Shown: positions 15,338 through 24,782, counted from the stretch's first letter. The stretch: DNA of 64,000 bases from an uncultured Collinsella sp. (GCA_900541065.1 UQIE01000003.1:62001-126000), one strand, 5' to 3'. Program-made: numbers and translations. Notes: generated by a model from the sequence alone, not told the origin.

Positions 15338-16102
15338 ATGAAGCAATTGCTCATTCGTGCCGACGATATCGGTTATTCGTATGCCGTTAACCTGGGGATT
15401 GCCCGCAGCATCAATGAGGGTCTGGTGCGCTCGGCGGGCTTGATGCCCAATATGCCCGAGGCCGAGCGTGGCTGGTCGCTCGTGGTGGACGCCGGCATTG
15501 CGGTGGGCCAGCATACCAACGTGTGCCTGGGCAAGCCGTGTGCCGACCCGGAGCTCATTCCGAGTATGCTCAACGAGAGCGGTGAGTTCCATAGCAGCCG
15601 TACCTTCCGCGAGCATTTTAAGCGCGGCGAAGAACTGATCGACTTTGATGAGGCCTGCATCGAGATCCGCGCGCAGCATGATCGCTTTGTAGAGATTGTG
15701 GGCCGCGAACCCGATTACTTTGAGGCCCATGCCGTCATGAGCAAAAACCTTAACCGAGCGATCTCGGCGGTTGCTCAGGAACTGGGCCTTAAGGAACAGA
15801 AGGCGAGCTTCGACCCCACGGCGGTTGTGCGATGCGGTGCCACCGACCTGCGCATGGTGATGCACTCGATGGAGCCGGGCTACGAACCCAAGGATTCGAT
15901 TATGCAGACGGTTCGCGAGATGGCGGACGGCGAGACGGTCGTCTTTGTGTGCCATCCGGGCTATCTCGATCGTTTTATCTTGGAGAACAGCTCGCTTACG
16001 ACCGATCGCACCAAGGAAGTCGATGCGCTGATCGACCCCGAGCTTCGCGCTTGGCTTGAGTCTCAACCTGATCTTCGCCTGATCGACTACCGCGACCTGT
16101 AA
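15338..16102 (+). CDS. ChbG/YdjC-family carbohydrate deacetylase
   Basis: Metal-dependent deacetylase of 254 residues of the YdjC family, which removes N-acetyl groups from oligosaccharides such as chitobiose. Metal and catalytic residues are visible: RADDIGYSYAVNLGI (two Asp), a His in VGQHTNVCLG, the DYFEAHAVMS His, and VCHPGYLD near the C-terminus. It starts 23 bases after a hairpin repeat and is flanked by a second one, with no other sugar-related genes adjacent, so the substrate is uncertain. Confidence 0.85.
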   Translation: MKQLLIRADDIGYSYAVNLGIARSINEGLVRSAGLMPNMPEAERGWSLVVDAGIAVGQHTNVCLGKPCADPELIPSMLNESGEFHSSRTFREHFKRGEELIDFDEACIEIRAQHDRFVEIVGREPDYFEAHAVMSKNLNRAISAVAQELGLKEQKASFDPTAVVRCGATDLRMVMHSMEPGYEPKDSIMQTVREMADGETVVFVCHPGYLDRFILENSSLTTDRTKEVDALIDPELRAWLESQPDLRLIDYRDL

Positions 16103-16111
16103 GGACCCAAG

Positions 16112-16144
16112 CCACCACAAAGGGGATAGGCACCCTCGCGGTGG
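16112..16144. repeat. GGGGACAGG hairpin repeat, copy 2
   Basis: CCACCACAAAGGGGATAGG then CACCCTCGCGGTGG; outer CCAC/GTGG and inner GGG/CCC arms. Diverged copy of the repeat at 15281, flanking the same gene. Confidence 0.55.
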
Positions 16145-16241
16145 ATCTGGCGCCGTTGCCATTATGGCTGCGGCGCCTTATTTGTCCGCGTGGCGCGGTA
16201 GAGTGTAGAAGGTTGAAATTTGCGTCCATCGAGGAGCTGCT

Positions 16242-17999
16242 ATGAACGAGATCAAGTGCCCGCATTGCGGCGAAGTTTTTAAGGTCGATGCGTCCGGTTA
16301 TGCGGATATCGTCAAGCAGGTGCGCGATGCCGAGTTCTCGCGCGATCTTGATGAGCGTGTAAAGGCCGTCCAGCGTGAGGGGGAGCAGGCGTTGGAGCTT
16401 GAGCGCTCTCGTTCGACGGTCGCCCTGCAGGAGGTGGAGTCTCAGCGTAGCGCTCAACTTGCCGAGCAGAAAAACGCCGCGGCTCAGGAGCTGGCACAAG
16501 AGGTTGCCAAGCGTGATGCCGAGCTTGCCGAATTGCGTGCCAAGCTCGAGGGCGCTGCCGCAGAGCGCGAGAGTGCAAGCCAGCGCGCGGCGGTTGAGGC
16601 CCGTGCCGACGCTCAGAAAGAGAACGCCGAGCTCCAGCGCGAAATCGACAACTTGCGTGCGCAGCTGGGGCGCAAGGATGATGAAGCCAAGCTTGCCGAG
16701 GCTTCGGCGCGCAATGCTGCTCAAAACGATTTAGCCGCACGTGATGCCCAGATTGCCGAGCTGCAGGCCAGGCTTGCCGCGGCGGACAAGGCACGGGAGA
16801 TGGCGCTTGCCGCTGCCGCGGCCGAGTCGCAGCGTGAGCTCGATGCCGCTCACAACGAGGCCGAGCGCACGCTTGCTGACTATCAAGCGAAGGTGCAGGA
16901 GAAGTTTTCTGCCGCAAAGGCTCAGTCTGAGCAGGAGGCCGAGGGTCTGCGTGCGCAGCTGCGCGAGCAGGAGCTGATGGCAAAAATGAGCCTGTCTGAG
17001 GCGGTTGCCGCGGCGGAGCGAGAGCGCGATGAGGCGCGTGCCAAACTGACGAGCGAGCTGGCGGTGCGCGATTCGCGCGAAGAGCAGGCCAAGGCGGCAC
17101 ATGAGCTCGAGCTTGCGCAGGCCAAGCGCGCGAGCGATGACCTGATTCGCTACAAGGATGAAGAGATCGAGCGTCTTAAGGACATGAAGGTCCGCCTGTC
17201 CACCAAGATGGTGGGCGAGTCGCTCGAGCAGCACTGCGAGACCGAGTTTAACCGTTTGCGCATGACGGCATTTCCCAACGCGTACTTCGAGAAGGATAAC
17301 GATGCGTCCGAGGGTACCAAGGGCGACTTTATCTTCCGCGAGTGCGACGCGAGCGGCAACGAGGTCATTTCGATTATGTTCGAGATGAAAAACGAGAACG
17401 ACGAGACCGCGACCAAGCACAAGAACGAGGATTTCTTTAAGAAGCTCGACCACGATCGCCGCCAGAAAGGCTGTGAGTACGCGGTACTCTGCACGCTGCT
17501 CGAGCCCGAGAGCGAGCTTTACAACGCGGGAATCGTGGATGTGAGCTACCGCTACGAGAAGATGTACGTGATCCGCCCACAATTCTTCATTCCCATGATT
17601 ACGCTGCTGCGCAACGCCGCCATGGGTTCACTGCGCTATAAGCAGGAGCTGGCGGAGTACAAGCAGCAGAATATTGACGTCACGAACTTCGAAGCCAAGA
17701 TGGAGAAGTTCAAGGACGGCTTCTCGCGCAACTACAACCTGGCGAGCAAGCAGTTCGAGTCGGCGATCAAGGAGATCGATGCCGCCATTAAGCAGCTCGA
17801 GAAAACCAAGGACGACCTGCGTCGCAGTACCGAGAATCTGCGTCTGGCCCACAACAAGGCCGATGAGCTCACGATTCGCAAGCTCGCCTGGGGCAACAAG
17901 ACCATGAAGACGGCGTTTGACGAGGCGCGTGAGGCCGCTCCGGATGCAGGCGATGAGCCGGCGGAGGCCGATGCCTACGAGGTCGAGGATGCCGAGTAA
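16242..17999 (+). CDS. DUF2130 coiled-coil protein
   Basis: Cytosolic protein of 585 residues. It opens with a zinc-ribbon-like Cys pair (IKCPHCGEVF), continues as a ~300-residue Ala/Glu/Arg-rich coiled coil (about residues 20-320), then the conserved DUF2130 domain (about residues 325-500), and ends in a Glu-rich tail. DUF2130 has been related to the PD-(D/E)XK nuclease fold; consistent with this, GDFIFRE is followed by IMFEMKNEND. The function is unknown. The long coil suggests oligomerisation or a structural role. A strong terminator follows. Confidence 0.85.
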   Translation: MNEIKCPHCGEVFKVDASGYADIVKQVRDAEFSRDLDERVKAVQREGEQALELERSRSTVALQEVESQRSAQLAEQKNAAAQELAQEVAKRDAELAELRAKLEGAAAERESASQRAAVEARADAQKENAELQREIDNLRAQLGRKDDEAKLAEASARNAAQNDLAARDAQIAELQARLAAADKAREMALAAAAAESQRELDAAHNEAERTLADYQAKVQEKFSAAKAQSEQEAEGLRAQLREQELMAKMSLSEAVAAAERERDEARAKLTSELAVRDSREEQAKAAHELELAQAKRASDDLIRYKDEEIERLKDMKVRLSTKMVGESLEQHCETEFNRLRMTAFPNAYFEKDNDASEGTKGDFIFRECDASGNEVISIMFEMKNENDETATKHKNEDFFKKLDHDRRQKGCEYAVLCTLLEPESELYNAGIVDVSYRYEKMYVIRPQFFIPMITLLRNAAMGSLRYKQELAEYKQQNIDVTNFEAKMEKFKDGFSRNYNLASKQFESAIKEIDAAIKQLEKTKDDLRRSTENLRLAHNKADELTIRKLAWGNKTMKTAFDEAREAAPDAGDEPAEADAYEVEDAE

Positions 18000-18020
18000 C
18001 GGGATAGAGCGTTTATGAGA

Positions 18021-18062
18021 AAGCGGGGCCGCTAGCGATGTTGCCAGCGGCCCCGCTTTTTT
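18021..18062 (+). terminator. Rho-independent terminator after the DUF2130 gene
   Basis: 13-bp perfect arms AAGCGGGGCCGCT (18021-18033) and AGCGGCCCCGCTT (18046-18058), followed by a T-run. It sits between convergent genes and may also serve the helicase gene. Confidence 0.9.
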
Positions 18063-18075
18063 CGCTTTGCAGGCC

Positions 18076-20757
18076 TTAATCCTCGAGCAAATCCTCGATA
18101 AAGCCGACGCGGTAATTCTTAAAGATGACCTCGCCGCCGTCTTGGGTGGCATCCAGATCGACGTCGCCCATGATGCCAAAGTCGTGGTCGCCATCCTCGT
18201 CGGCAAAGATCTGGTGCACGTGCCACACGTGCTCGGTCTTCTCGTCGCTCTCGTCGATCGTGAACATCGCGGAGCTGCGGGCATCGCCGTCGATGAGAAT
18301 GTCCTCATGCTGCTCGTGGTAGGCGTCGAGCGCCTTTTGCCAGCGAACCTCACTCATGCCCCAGTTTTCGTCGAGCTCGCCCAGGTCGCGCACATGTCCG
18401 CGTGCGGCGAGCGCCACGCGGCGGAAGAGCGCATTGCGCACCAACAGCGTGCAGCCGCGACGGTCCGCCACGACCTCGTCGATGCCCTGCGGCGGCGCAG
18501 CATCGAGGGCTGCCGGGTTGCCGGCGTTCTCCCACTCGTCCACCAGGCTCGAGTCCACCGAGCGCACCACAAAGCCCAGCCACGAGATAATGTCGCGCAG
18601 GCGCTCGTCGCGTTTCTCGATGGGCACGGTACGGTCGAGCGAACGGTAGGCCTCTGCCAGGTAGCGAAGCAAAATGCCCTCGGAGCGGGCGATGCCGAGC
18701 TTTTGGATATAGCCCTTAAAGTCGCTCGCGCTCTCCAACATGTCGCGCAGGACACTCTTGGGTGAGAGCTGGTAGTCGTTGGCCCAGGGTACTTCCTGAC
18801 AGTACTTATCGAAGGCGGCATCGAGTAAGTCCTCGAGCGGCTTTTCGTAGGTGACATCCTGAATGCGTTCCAGGCGTTCCTCATAGTCGACGCCGTCGGC
18901 CTTCATCTCGGCCATCGCGCGGTCGCGCGCGGCGCGTTCCTGTGCGCGCAATACCTGCTTGGGGTCCTCGAGCGTTGCCTCGACCATCGAGATCAGATCC
19001 ATGGTATAGGTCTCACTCTCGGGGTCGAGCAGCTCCAGCGCGGCAAGCAAAAACGGCGAGAGCGGCTGGTCGAGCGCAAAGTCCTCGGGCAGATCGACCG
19101 TCAGTGCATAGTCGATGTCTGGCGCGGCGTCAGTCGGGGCGTCGGGCGCGGGCGGCACCTCGGTGCGAACGACGACGCCGGAATCGATGAGCGTGGCGAA
19201 GATTTCGTCGGCGCGAACCTCGAGCTTGGCCTTTTCCTCGGGGGTCTGCAGGCTCGTCTCGATGAGGTCGTGTACGCGGGCTCGGGCATCGCCGCCCTGC
19301 TCGACCACGCTAATTACCATGGAGTGTGTGATGCGCAGGCGCGGCTTGAGCGTCTCGGGCTGCGTCTCGATCAGGCGCTCAAAGGTTTGCTTGTTCCAGG
19401 TGACAAAGCCCTCGGGGGCCTTTTTCTTTTTAATCTTACGGAGCTTTTTGGGGTCGTCGCCCGCTTTGGCCATAAGCTTGGCATTCTCGATCTCGTGCTC
19501 GGGTGCCTCGGCAATCACCATGCCCTCGGTATCAAAGCCCGAGCGGCCGGCGCGACCGGCAATCTGGTGGAACTCGCGGGCGCGCAGACGACGCATCTTG
19601 TAGCCATCGAACTTGGTGAGCGCGGTGAGCACCACGGTGTGGATGGGTACGTTGATGCCGACGCCGAGCGTATCGGTGCCGCAGATGACGGGCAGCAGAC
19701 CCTGCTGCGCCAAGCGCTCGACCAGCAGGCGATAGCGCGGCAACATGCCAGCATGGTGCACGCCGACGCCACAGCCGAGCAAGCGCTTGAGGATCTTGCC
19801 AAAGGCCGTGGAGAAGCTCATGCCTTTGGCGGCTTCCTTGATGGCTTCGCGCTGCTCTTTGCTGGCGATGCCGAAATTGGCAAGCGACTGCGCCGTCGCA
19901 AGGGCGGCGTCCTGGCTAAAGTGCACGATATAGAGCGGGGCCTCTCCACGGCGCATGGCGAGCTCGACCGTGCCCTCGAGCGAGGTCGTCACGTAGTCGT
20001 AGCTCAGCGGCACGGGGCGCGGGGCATCGACGACCAAGTCGCAGGTAGCACCGGTGTGTTCCTCGAGTGAGGCGGCGATGGCAGTGACATCGCCGAGCGT
20101 GGCGCTCATGAGCATGAATTGCGTGTGGGGCAGGGTGAGCAGCGGCACCTGCCAGGCCCAACCGCGGTCGGGGTCGGCAAAGTAGTGGAACTCATCCATG
20201 GCTACGCAGCCCACATCGGCGTCCTCGCCCTCGCGTAGCGCATCGTTGGCAAGGATTTCGGCCGTGCAGCAGATGACGGGTGCCTTGGTATTGATATGCG
20301 TATCGCCGGTGATCATGCCGACGTTATCGCGGCCGAGTACTTGTACCAGGTCGAAGAACTTTTCGCTGACCAGGGCCTTGATGGGGGCCGTGTAATAGCA
20401 GCGCTTGCCCTGCGCCATGCCCATAAAGAGCATGCCCAGCGCGACGAGCGATTTACCCGATCCGGTCGGTGTGCCTAAAATGATGTGATCGCCGGCGGCC
20501 AGGTCCATGAGGGCCTCTTCTTGGTGGTCCCACAGCTCAATGCCGCGATCGCTCGTCCATTCAAAGAAGCGTTCGAAGGCTTGATCGGGCGTGAGCCATG
20601 GCTCGGGCTCGCTGCCGTCCTCGGGCTCCCACCAGGTGGGGGAGAGCGCGCCGAGCGAGCCAAACTCGGCTTCGGTTCCCGTGCCGCCCGAGAATGAGCT
20701 GGCAGCGCCGGCGCCGGAGACGGTGCTGGCGGCGGTATCTGTCGTGGTCTGTGCCAT
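18076..20757 (-). CDS. Ski2-like DEAD/DEAH-box helicase with DUF3516 C-terminus
   Basis: ATP-dependent RNA/DNA helicase of 893 residues. After a Ser/Gly/Thr-rich N-terminal tail (~45 residues) come motif I GTPTGSGKSLVALG, motif Ia TAPIKALVSEKFF, motif II DEFHYFADPDRG, motif III MSATLGD and the second RecA domain with GVGVHHAGMLPRY and HQIAGRAGRSGFD. The C-terminal ~400 residues fit the actinobacterial DUF3516 type, related to HelY/Ski2 proteins. A role in RNA turnover is plausible but not shown. It is preceded on its strand by an inverted-repeat element and trmB. Start ATG 20757. Confidence 0.88.
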   Translation of the reverse strand: MAQTTTDTAASTVSGAGAASSFSGGTGTEAEFGSLGALSPTWWEPEDGSEPEPWLTPDQAFERFFEWTSDRGIELWDHQEEALMDLAAGDHIILGTPTGSGKSLVALGMLFMGMAQGKRCYYTAPIKALVSEKFFDLVQVLGRDNVGMITGDTHINTKAPVICCTAEILANDALREGEDADVGCVAMDEFHYFADPDRGWAWQVPLLTLPHTQFMLMSATLGDVTAIAASLEEHTGATCDLVVDAPRPVPLSYDYVTTSLEGTVELAMRRGEAPLYIVHFSQDAALATAQSLANFGIASKEQREAIKEAAKGMSFSTAFGKILKRLLGCGVGVHHAGMLPRYRLLVERLAQQGLLPVICGTDTLGVGINVPIHTVVLTALTKFDGYKMRRLRAREFHQIAGRAGRSGFDTEGMVIAEAPEHEIENAKLMAKAGDDPKKLRKIKKKKAPEGFVTWNKQTFERLIETQPETLKPRLRITHSMVISVVEQGGDARARVHDLIETSLQTPEEKAKLEVRADEIFATLIDSGVVVRTEVPPAPDAPTDAAPDIDYALTVDLPEDFALDQPLSPFLLAALELLDPESETYTMDLISMVEATLEDPKQVLRAQERAARDRAMAEMKADGVDYEERLERIQDVTYEKPLEDLLDAAFDKYCQEVPWANDYQLSPKSVLRDMLESASDFKGYIQKLGIARSEGILLRYLAEAYRSLDRTVPIEKRDERLRDIISWLGFVVRSVDSSLVDEWENAGNPAALDAAPPQGIDEVVADRRGCTLLVRNALFRRVALAARGHVRDLGELDENWGMSEVRWQKALDAYHEQHEDILIDGDARSSAMFTIDESDEKTEHVWHVHQIFADEDGDHDFGIMGDVDLDATQDGGEVIFKNYRVGFIEDLLED

Positions 20758-20878
20758 ATGGTTGCTTTCTCTCGCGATTGTCCGCCAACTATTATGGCGT
20801 AGCGGCGGCGCGGGGTGCCAGCGCGCGAGAAAATGCAGGAAATGGGCGTTCTGCCCAGCCGTTTAGTGTAGTCGCTAG

Positions 20879-20999
20879 CTAAGTGAGTAGACTTTTTGCG
20901 ATATTGCGAGCACATGGCTTTTGCGCAAGGGTTCTACCTGGTTTTATGTTTCGCTATGCGGGCTGTGCTTGGCTATTGCAAAATAGTCTACTCACTTAG
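20879..20999. repeat. Terminal-inverted-repeat element, copy 3
   Basis: 121 bp with exact termini CTAAGTGAGTAGAC and GTCTACTCACTTAG. The arms extend as TTTTTGCGATA with TATTGCAAAA (G-U compatible), differing from copies 1 and 2 yet still pairing. Lies between the helicase start and the trmB end, not overlapping a gene. Confidence 0.85.
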
Positions 21000-21064
21000 G
21001 TTTGAGGGCCGTTCGCTGGCGCCTATTTGCGCTTGTTTGCCAACGCCGCGACCATCAGAAGCCC

Positions 21065-21904
21065 CTAGGACTCTTGCGGTAGACGCTTCTTGCCCTTGCG
21101 GGCACGGTTTCTAAAGTTCTCGACGGCCTCTTCCATGCCCAGAGGCACATAGGCGAGCTCATCGAGGTTATCGGGCAGGTAGCAGGCTAGGCTTTGCTCC
21201 TGCGCGCGGCCCGCCGCGAGCTGTTCATCGCTGGGCTGCGCTCCAGGTGTGGCGCAAATGCCATAGACGGCGGCACCCATCTCGCGCGTGCGGCGCTCGT
21301 ACTCGGTCTCGGGATGCTCGGGATGGTCGCGGCGGACGTCGTCGCTTACCCAAAGCGTATCGTAGCCGGCCGCGGCAAACTGTCCCAGGGCGTAATCGCG
21401 CAACGGCTTGCTATCGGTGCGCAGTGTGACGGTAGCGCCGGCTGAAAAGAGCGGGCGGTAGAGCATCAGATGGTCGACATGGACGAGTCGTTTTTTAGCG
21501 TACTTGGCCTTGGGCTGCGGCGTGGGAAAGTTAATGGTGATGGCATCGAGCTCGCCTGCGGCAAACAGCTGTGGCAGCGATGCGGCGCCTCGGGGCAGGA
21601 CGAGTGCGTTGGATAGCCCCTGTTCGCAGGTTTTCTGCGCGGCATAGGCGATGCAGATGGGCTCCTGGTCCATGCCGATAAAGAGGGTGTCGGGCTCGCG
21701 GTGGGCGCGCTCGACCAGATAGGTTCCCTTGCCACAGCCCAGATCCAGATGAAGGTGTTCGAAGGGCTTGCTGCCTGCGGGCGCACAGGCCTTGCGCCAA
21801 TCTCCGACATAGGCCTCGGGGTTCGTCTCAATCGCATCGGCGTAGCGCTCCAGGCGCTCCTCGAGCACAAAGTTCTTAGGCGTGCGAACGTGGACGGCTC
21901 CCAT
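21065..21904 (-). CDS. trmB: TrmB-like tRNA (guanine-N7)-methyltransferase with variant motif
   Basis: SAM-dependent methyltransferase predicted to make m7G46 in tRNA, 279 residues. Seen: the SAM-binding HLDLGCGKGTYLVERA, IGMDQEP, the substrate region INFPTPQPKAKYAKKRL, and the C-terminal TEYERRTREMG motif. Standard TrmB has DPWPK where this has TPQPK, which is unusual. About 60 extra residues follow the family core (after AAVYGICAT), ending in a basic tail. Orthology to TrmB is likely but activity is not certain. The Trm9-like gene lies 119 bases upstream on the same strand. Confidence 0.82.
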   Translation of the reverse strand: MGAVHVRTPKNFVLEERLERYADAIETNPEAYVGDWRKACAPAGSKPFEHLHLDLGCGKGTYLVERAHREPDTLFIGMDQEPICIAYAAQKTCEQGLSNALVLPRGAASLPQLFAAGELDAITINFPTPQPKAKYAKKRLVHVDHLMLYRPLFSAGATVTLRTDSKPLRDYALGQFAAAGYDTLWVSDDVRRDHPEHPETEYERRTREMGAAVYGICATPGAQPSDEQLAAGRAQEQSLACYLPDNLDELAYVPLGMEEAVENFRNRARKGKKRLPQES

Positions 21905-22023
21905 GAGGCTCCTTGGTCATAAGTATGGAACGCATAGCTGCGCGTTCCGTCAATGGGTTGAAAAAAGGGTAGGCATAGTTTGCCCGAAAGACGCTGTGCG
22001 GCTCGACGGCGAGTCGTCGGTGC

Positions 22024-22896
22024 CTACAGGCGCTTGAGAATCACATAGCGATTGAGCTCGCCGCTGCGACCGTCGGCATGGAAGCGCTCAAGCTCGCGCA
22101 CGGGGACCTCGCCGCTCTTGTAGAACGTACGGACGCCGCGCACCAGGTCGGTGATCTGCTGATCGTCAAAGTGATGACAATAGCGGTAGGCGTGGCGGTC
22201 GTTTTGCCAGCCAATGAGGTGGTCGCCGGCTTCAAACTGCGCGGAATCGTAACCCTCAAACGGCGGGGTGAGCTCGGCGCGGGCCTCGGCGCGAACGGCC
22301 TTGCGCGCCATGCGCTCGTCGTTCATAAACTCCCAAAAGCTGATGGCGATGATGCCGCCTGGGCGCGTCTGGCGCACCAGGGCGTCGAGCACGCGTACGC
22401 GGTACTCGCACGACGGCACGTGGTGCATAAAGCCAAAGCAGACTGAGATGTCGGCGAGCGGGGCGTCGAAAAGCACGTCGGGTGTCTCGGCGGGGTTGAG
22501 CTTCATAAGGGCATCGAGCACGTCGAGTTCCTGGAAGTGCAGGTTGGGAATGCGCAGGGCGTGACCGTGCGCATCGATAGCCAAATCCTGACACGAGTCA
22601 ACACCATAGAACTCAAACGGGCAGCTGGCATCTGCCGAGGGGTTTGCGCCGTCGACGCCCTTGGCGGCAAGTGCGCCGCCGGCGGCAAAATTCTCGAATC
22701 GCATATTGCCGCAGGCAAGATCAAAGACGCGGACGGGATGCTCGATCGTGGCGACGTCGAGCTGCCCGAGCGCGATGTCCATGGTGCGCACCCAGCCGGG
22801 CCACGGGGCCTGGCGCGTATCGGAGAAGGAGGCGGAGTGCTCGCGATAGAACGTGTTGTTGAGCTGGATGAGCGATGAGGCGAAATCGCGGTTCAC
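22024..22896 (-). CDS. Trm9/ABH8-like SAM-dependent methyltransferase
   Basis: Class I methyltransferase of 290 residues. The SAM motif is VFDLACGNMRFENF and the acidic loop is FYGVDSCQDL. Features matching eukaryotic Trm9, which methylates cm5U34 of tRNA to mcm5U34: a pre-core NTFYREHSASFSDTRQAPWP (Trm9 has Y-x-E-x4-FS-x-TR-x2-PWP), CFGFMHHVPSCEYRVRVL after motif IV, GGIIAISFWEF, and the distal GDHLIGW followed by YRYCHHF (Trm9 has DVFVPW and RYYH). Start GTG 22896 follows GGAGGGAG by eight bases; an upstream ATG at 22944 has no such site. An elp3 gene lies 2 kb away. The Trm9 relationship is inference from pattern matching by eye. Confidence 0.7.
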   Translation of the reverse strand: MNRDFASSLIQLNNTFYREHSASFSDTRQAPWPGWVRTMDIALGQLDVATIEHPVRVFDLACGNMRFENFAAGGALAAKGVDGANPSADASCPFEFYGVDSCQDLAIDAHGHALRIPNLHFQELDVLDALMKLNPAETPDVLFDAPLADISVCFGFMHHVPSCEYRVRVLDALVRQTRPGGIIAISFWEFMNDERMARKAVRAEARAELTPPFEGYDSAQFEAGDHLIGWQNDRHAYRYCHHFDDQQITDLVRGVRTFYKSGEVPVRELERFHADGRSGELNRYVILKRL

Positions 22897-23163
22897 GGCG
22901 CGGAACTCCCTCCGTTGGCGGTGCGGAATTAACAATACGACCATACTACCGTTAACGCCGCAACGGGGACAACCAAGCTACGGGTCATTGCTTTGTTTGG
23001 ACACATTTCCGCAGCTCATATGCACCCGCAACCGCCGGTTGTCAAAAATCTCACTAGAATAGGTGGCATGCTTTTGGCGGTGGCGGATAGATTTTTAACT
23101 GTGCAAGGCGCCTTAAGAACAAAAACGGTCCGGCGGCACGGCTGGCATCACATAGGAGGAACC

Positions 23164-23886
23164 ATGAATGTAGAAACTGCGCAGCGGCTCGCCGACCTTC
23201 GCCGAAGCAAAGGCTTTAGCCAAGAAGGGCTGGCACGAAAGCTGGGACTGTCGCGCCAAGCAGTCAGTAAATGGGAGCGCGCGGAGAGCTCGCCCGATAC
23301 CGAGAACCTGATCTCGCTCGCCAAGCTCTATGGCGTGAGCTTGGACGAGCTGCTCAATCCGAGCGATGAGATCGAGGACGATATCGAGTTTGAGAACGAG
23401 GACCGCGCTCGTCAGCGCGAGGCCGAGGCAGCAGAGCGTGCTCGCACCCATGAGGCGGCGGCGCGCGCTACCGAGGCGGCAACACAGGCGAGTGACGCCG
23501 CCGCCAAGGCGGCGCAAGCGGCAAGCTGGAGTGCGCAGGCCGCCAATGCCGCTACGGCGCAGGCGACGAGTGGCAGCGCAGTTGGCTCGACTCCGGTGAA
23601 GGGCCCGTTCCAGTCGTTCCCGTATTGGGCCGTGTGCTGGCTGCTGTTCTTTTTGCTGATGTTCCTGTTTGGTGCCGGCCCCTTTGCCGCACTGATCTTC
23701 TTTACGATTCCCATCTATCACTGGGTGGCGCGTGCGCTCGATGGCGATTGGGCGCGCGGGGATATTCAGGTTGGTTCGGCGTCGGTGGCGGTCAAGGCCC
23801 AGGGGAAGGATACTTCTGCGGAATCTGATGCTGACGTGGCTACCGCGACTACCGCTGAGCCGATTGCCAAAGAGAGTGATGAATGA
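23164..23886 (+). CDS. XRE-family regulator with C-terminal membrane segments
   Basis: 240 residues. Residues 1-62 are a Cro/C1 helix-turn-helix (LRRSKGFSQEGLARKLGLS, then VSKWERAESSPD). A Glu/Ala-rich coiled-coil-like linker (about 75-140) follows, then two adjacent hydrophobic segments (WAVCWLLFFLLMFLFGAG and ALIFFTIPIYHWV), and a polar tail. A membrane-tethered DNA-binding protein is implied. Start ATG 23164 follows AGGAGG. Its stop overlaps the start of the DUF4097 gene (ATGA), so the pair is translationally coupled and probably works together as an envelope-sensing unit. Confidence 0.82.
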   Translation: MNVETAQRLADLRRSKGFSQEGLARKLGLSRQAVSKWERAESSPDTENLISLAKLYGVSLDELLNPSDEIEDDIEFENEDRARQREAEAAERARTHEAAARATEAATQASDAAAKAAQAASWSAQAANAATAQATSGSAVGSTPVKGPFQSFPYWAVCWLLFFLLMFLFGAGPFAALIFFTIPIYHWVARALDGDWARGDIQVGSASVAVKAQGKDTSAESDADVATATTAEPIAKESDE

Positions 23887-24782
23887 TGAAGCTTTCGCAT
23901 GAATCCAAGGTGCGCTTGGGCGTTGGCATCGGAGCGTTCGTGCTCATCATCGGGCTTGTCTTTGGCATTTCGCGGACATTGATTCATTTTGATGGTCCGT
24001 GGGATCTCGACGATGTTGTATCCGGCTTCTCTGGTATGGACGATGCGGTTGACGAGGACGATCTTTTGGATGGCGGTAACTATTCCGCTCGGCCTCAGCA
24101 GCTTTCGAGCACGACTTTTGACGAAGACGCGTTCCAATCGCTCGACTTGGATGTGACGTCGGGGACGGTCGAGGTTAAACGTGTCTCTGGCGGACCGGTA
24201 CGTGTCATCGAAAGCGGGCGCGTTGCAAAGGGGGCGTCTGCTACCGATGCTGCCACTCAGAATCTGGTTAAGATCGAGGGCTCTACACTCAAGATTAGCC
24301 AGTTCGACTGCGATGACGAGCGCGCCCATGACCGTAAGGTCACCATTGAACTGCCGCGTGAGCTTGCCGATAACATGATGGGCATTACGGCAAACGTGGG
24401 GTTGGGAGACCTGACGGTTGCGGACATTGCGTGCCACGACTTTGATTTGACGTTGGACTCTGGAGACGTTGAGTTTACGGGCACCGTGACCGATACCCTG
24501 AATGCCGAGGTCGGTTCGGGCGATGTGACGTTCGAGCTCTACCAGGCCCCCGCGAAGTCGATGGACGTGAGTGTGGGCTCGGGCGATGTGGAGATGACGG
24601 TTCCGAACTCGACGGGCTTTAAGGCGAGCCTCACCTTGGGCAGCGGCGACTTCGAGAGCGATTTCCTTCCGCTTGGCTACGACGGCGAGACCATTTTGAA
24701 TCTTGAATTCGATAACGGCGATAAGTCTGCTACGTATCGTTTTGAGGTCGGTTCGGGCGACATGTCGTTTGATTCAGAGTGA
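23883..24782 (+). CDS. DUF4097 family beta-strand repeat membrane protein
   Basis: 299 residues with an N-terminal membrane anchor (LGVGIGAFVLIIGLVFGI) and a large extracytoplasmic beta-repeat domain. Short repeats such as GSGDVTFEL, GSGDVEMTV, GSGDFESDF and GSGDMSFDS recur every 20-25 residues, as expected for the DUF4097 (LiaG-like) beta-helix/solenoid. Function of the family is not established; partnership with regulators in envelope stress is common. Coupled to the XRE regulator by a 4-base overlap. Confidence 0.85.
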   Translation: MMKLSHESKVRLGVGIGAFVLIIGLVFGISRTLIHFDGPWDLDDVVSGFSGMDDAVDEDDLLDGGNYSARPQQLSSTTFDEDAFQSLDLDVTSGTVEVKRVSGGPVRVIESGRVAKGASATDAATQNLVKIEGSTLKISQFDCDDERAHDRKVTIELPRELADNMMGITANVGLGDLTVADIACHDFDLTLDSGDVEFTGTVTDTLNAEVGSGDVTFELYQAPAKSMDVSVGSGDVEMTVPNSTGFKASLTLGSGDFESDFLPLGYDGETILNLEFDNGDKSATYRFEVGSGDMSFDSE

